From the NCBI GenBank assembly GCA_902803345.1, contig CADCPV010000305.1:1-6390 (forward strand): 6,390 bases of DNA, given 5' to 3'. Below, in pieces: positions 5,775 through 6,390 of this stretch (position 1 is the stretch's first letter; the number at the start of each line of letters is the position of its first letter). Under the pieces are notes generated by a model. It was not told the DNA's origin and ran no database searches. It worked only from the letters and a program-made list of their open reading frames with translations. The DNA is from an uncultured Eubacteriales bacterium (GTDB lineage Bacteria > Bacillota_A > Clostridia > Lachnospirales > Lachnospiraceae). Made by a program: the position numbers and the translations under genes.

Positions 5775-6390
5775 TCAGAAAATCCGCGTCAGGAAATTCA
5801 TTTCATAGAGGAAGCTCAAAATCTCGCTTTCGGCGATCATGCTTATCATCTTCCGGCCGAAGGAAAACTGCGCAAAGCCCGTCAGGAAGATGAAGAACAG
5901 GTCCACGACGAGAACAGCCATCAGAAGGCCGAGCACGAGGCCGAGTATCTTGTCCGCCTGCTTCAGGACCGGAAGCTTCGTCGCGAGCCGTAAGAGCCTG
6001 CCCAGAAGAAGCAGCAGAATGTAAATGATGATGAAGCCGCCGACATAAACCATCGCGGTGATGACCGTCCGGGTCAGGCGCTGTGAGACCGCGTGAAGGA
6101 CTGTGTCCAGCGCGGCGCCGGCGTTTTCTTCGACAGCCTCCGTAAGCGTTTCCAGGATCGGTTTCGGCAGGGAAAGGTTCTGAATCTGCTCCGGAAGGGG
6201 CTTCGAAGACACCAGCGGAAGTTCCTCTCCGAGGGCCGTGAAAATGCGGGTTTCGATGCGTTCGTCAATTTCGGTATGCTTCATCAGAAGGTCGCGAAGA
6301 TGCGGCGCCAGAAAATACAGGAGCACAATCGTCACGATCATAGCAACAAAAGGATAGACGGACCTGATAAAGCCGCGGTGAAGTCCCACC
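5775..6390 (-). CDS. CvpA-family integral membrane protein (start beyond window edge)
   Basis: The family is named after Escherichia coli CvpA (colicin V production); members are polytopic inner-membrane proteins whose biochemical role is not settled. About 204 C-terminal codons are visible. The segment opens with GLHRGFIRS, the usual loop after a first membrane helix, so the true start and first helix lie beyond the edge; the GTG at 6389 is probably an internal valine. Further helices are seen at about 10-28, 109-130 and 147-171 of the visible part. The stretch LPVLKQADKILGLVLGLL (139-156) is the family hallmark. Between the first two visible helices lies an acidic, mostly hydrophilic stretch of about 80 residues, longer than in the 162-residue Escherichia coli protein. 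It converges on rpsR and shares its terminator. Family assignment is by pattern; cvpA is not assigned as a symbol. Confidence 0.82.
   Translation of the reverse strand, partial: VGLHRGFIRSVYPFVAMIVTIVLLYFLAPHLRDLLMKHTEIDERIETRIFTALGEELPLVSSKPLPEQIQNLSLPKPILETLTEAVEENAGAALDTVLHAVSQRLTRTVITAMVYVGGFIIIYILLLLLGRLLRLATKLPVLKQADKILGLVLGLLMAVLVVDLFFIFLTGFAQFSFGRKMISMIAESEILSFLYEMNFLTRIF

Overview
The window is an ordinary core-genome segment of a moderately GC-rich Firmicute, most likely a clostridium close to Lachnospiraceae. That placement rests on the style of the MetK N-terminus, the GdpP-rplI-dnaB and rpsF-ssb-rpsR gene sets, strong AAGGAGG-type ribosome binding sites and a textbook sigma-A promoter. 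It is a judgement from the protein sequences and was not tested by any search.

Layout. From about 4400 leftwards, on the minus strand, run gdpP (c-di-AMP phosphodiesterase), rplI (ribosomal protein L9), dnaB (replicative helicase) and, after an 80-base gap holding a long imperfect palindrome, the start of metK (S-adenosylmethionine synthetase, cut by the left edge). From about 4480 rightwards, on the plus strand, run rpsF (S6), ssb (single-strand binding protein) and rpsR (S18), closed by a strong hairpin terminator at 5689-5742. Facing this terminator on the minus strand is a CvpA-family membrane protein gene that runs off the right edge. The terminator has T-rich flanks on both strands and probably serves both convergent units.

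The 227 bases between gdpP and rpsF hold all the control signals I can support: two sigma-A-type promoters pointing away from each other, each with a 17-base spacer; a sequence resembling a catabolite-response element over the rpsF -35 box; and, in the rpsF leader, a hairpin that could be the S6:S18 autoregulatory site. The three plus-strand genes form one tight operon, as do gdpP, rplI and dnaB. Together the window covers replication (DnaB, SSB), ribosome assembly (S6, S18, L9), second-messenger turnover (GdpP) and methyl-donor synthesis (MetK).

I found no mobile element, CRISPR array, tRNA, rRNA, defence system or unknown multi-gene system. Apart from the truncated edge genes, every gene is intact. 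The points worth a second look are small: regulatory structure in the divergent intergenic region, the dnaB-metK palindrome, the divergent arrangement of the two operons, and a few residue-level oddities in SSB, MetK and L9.
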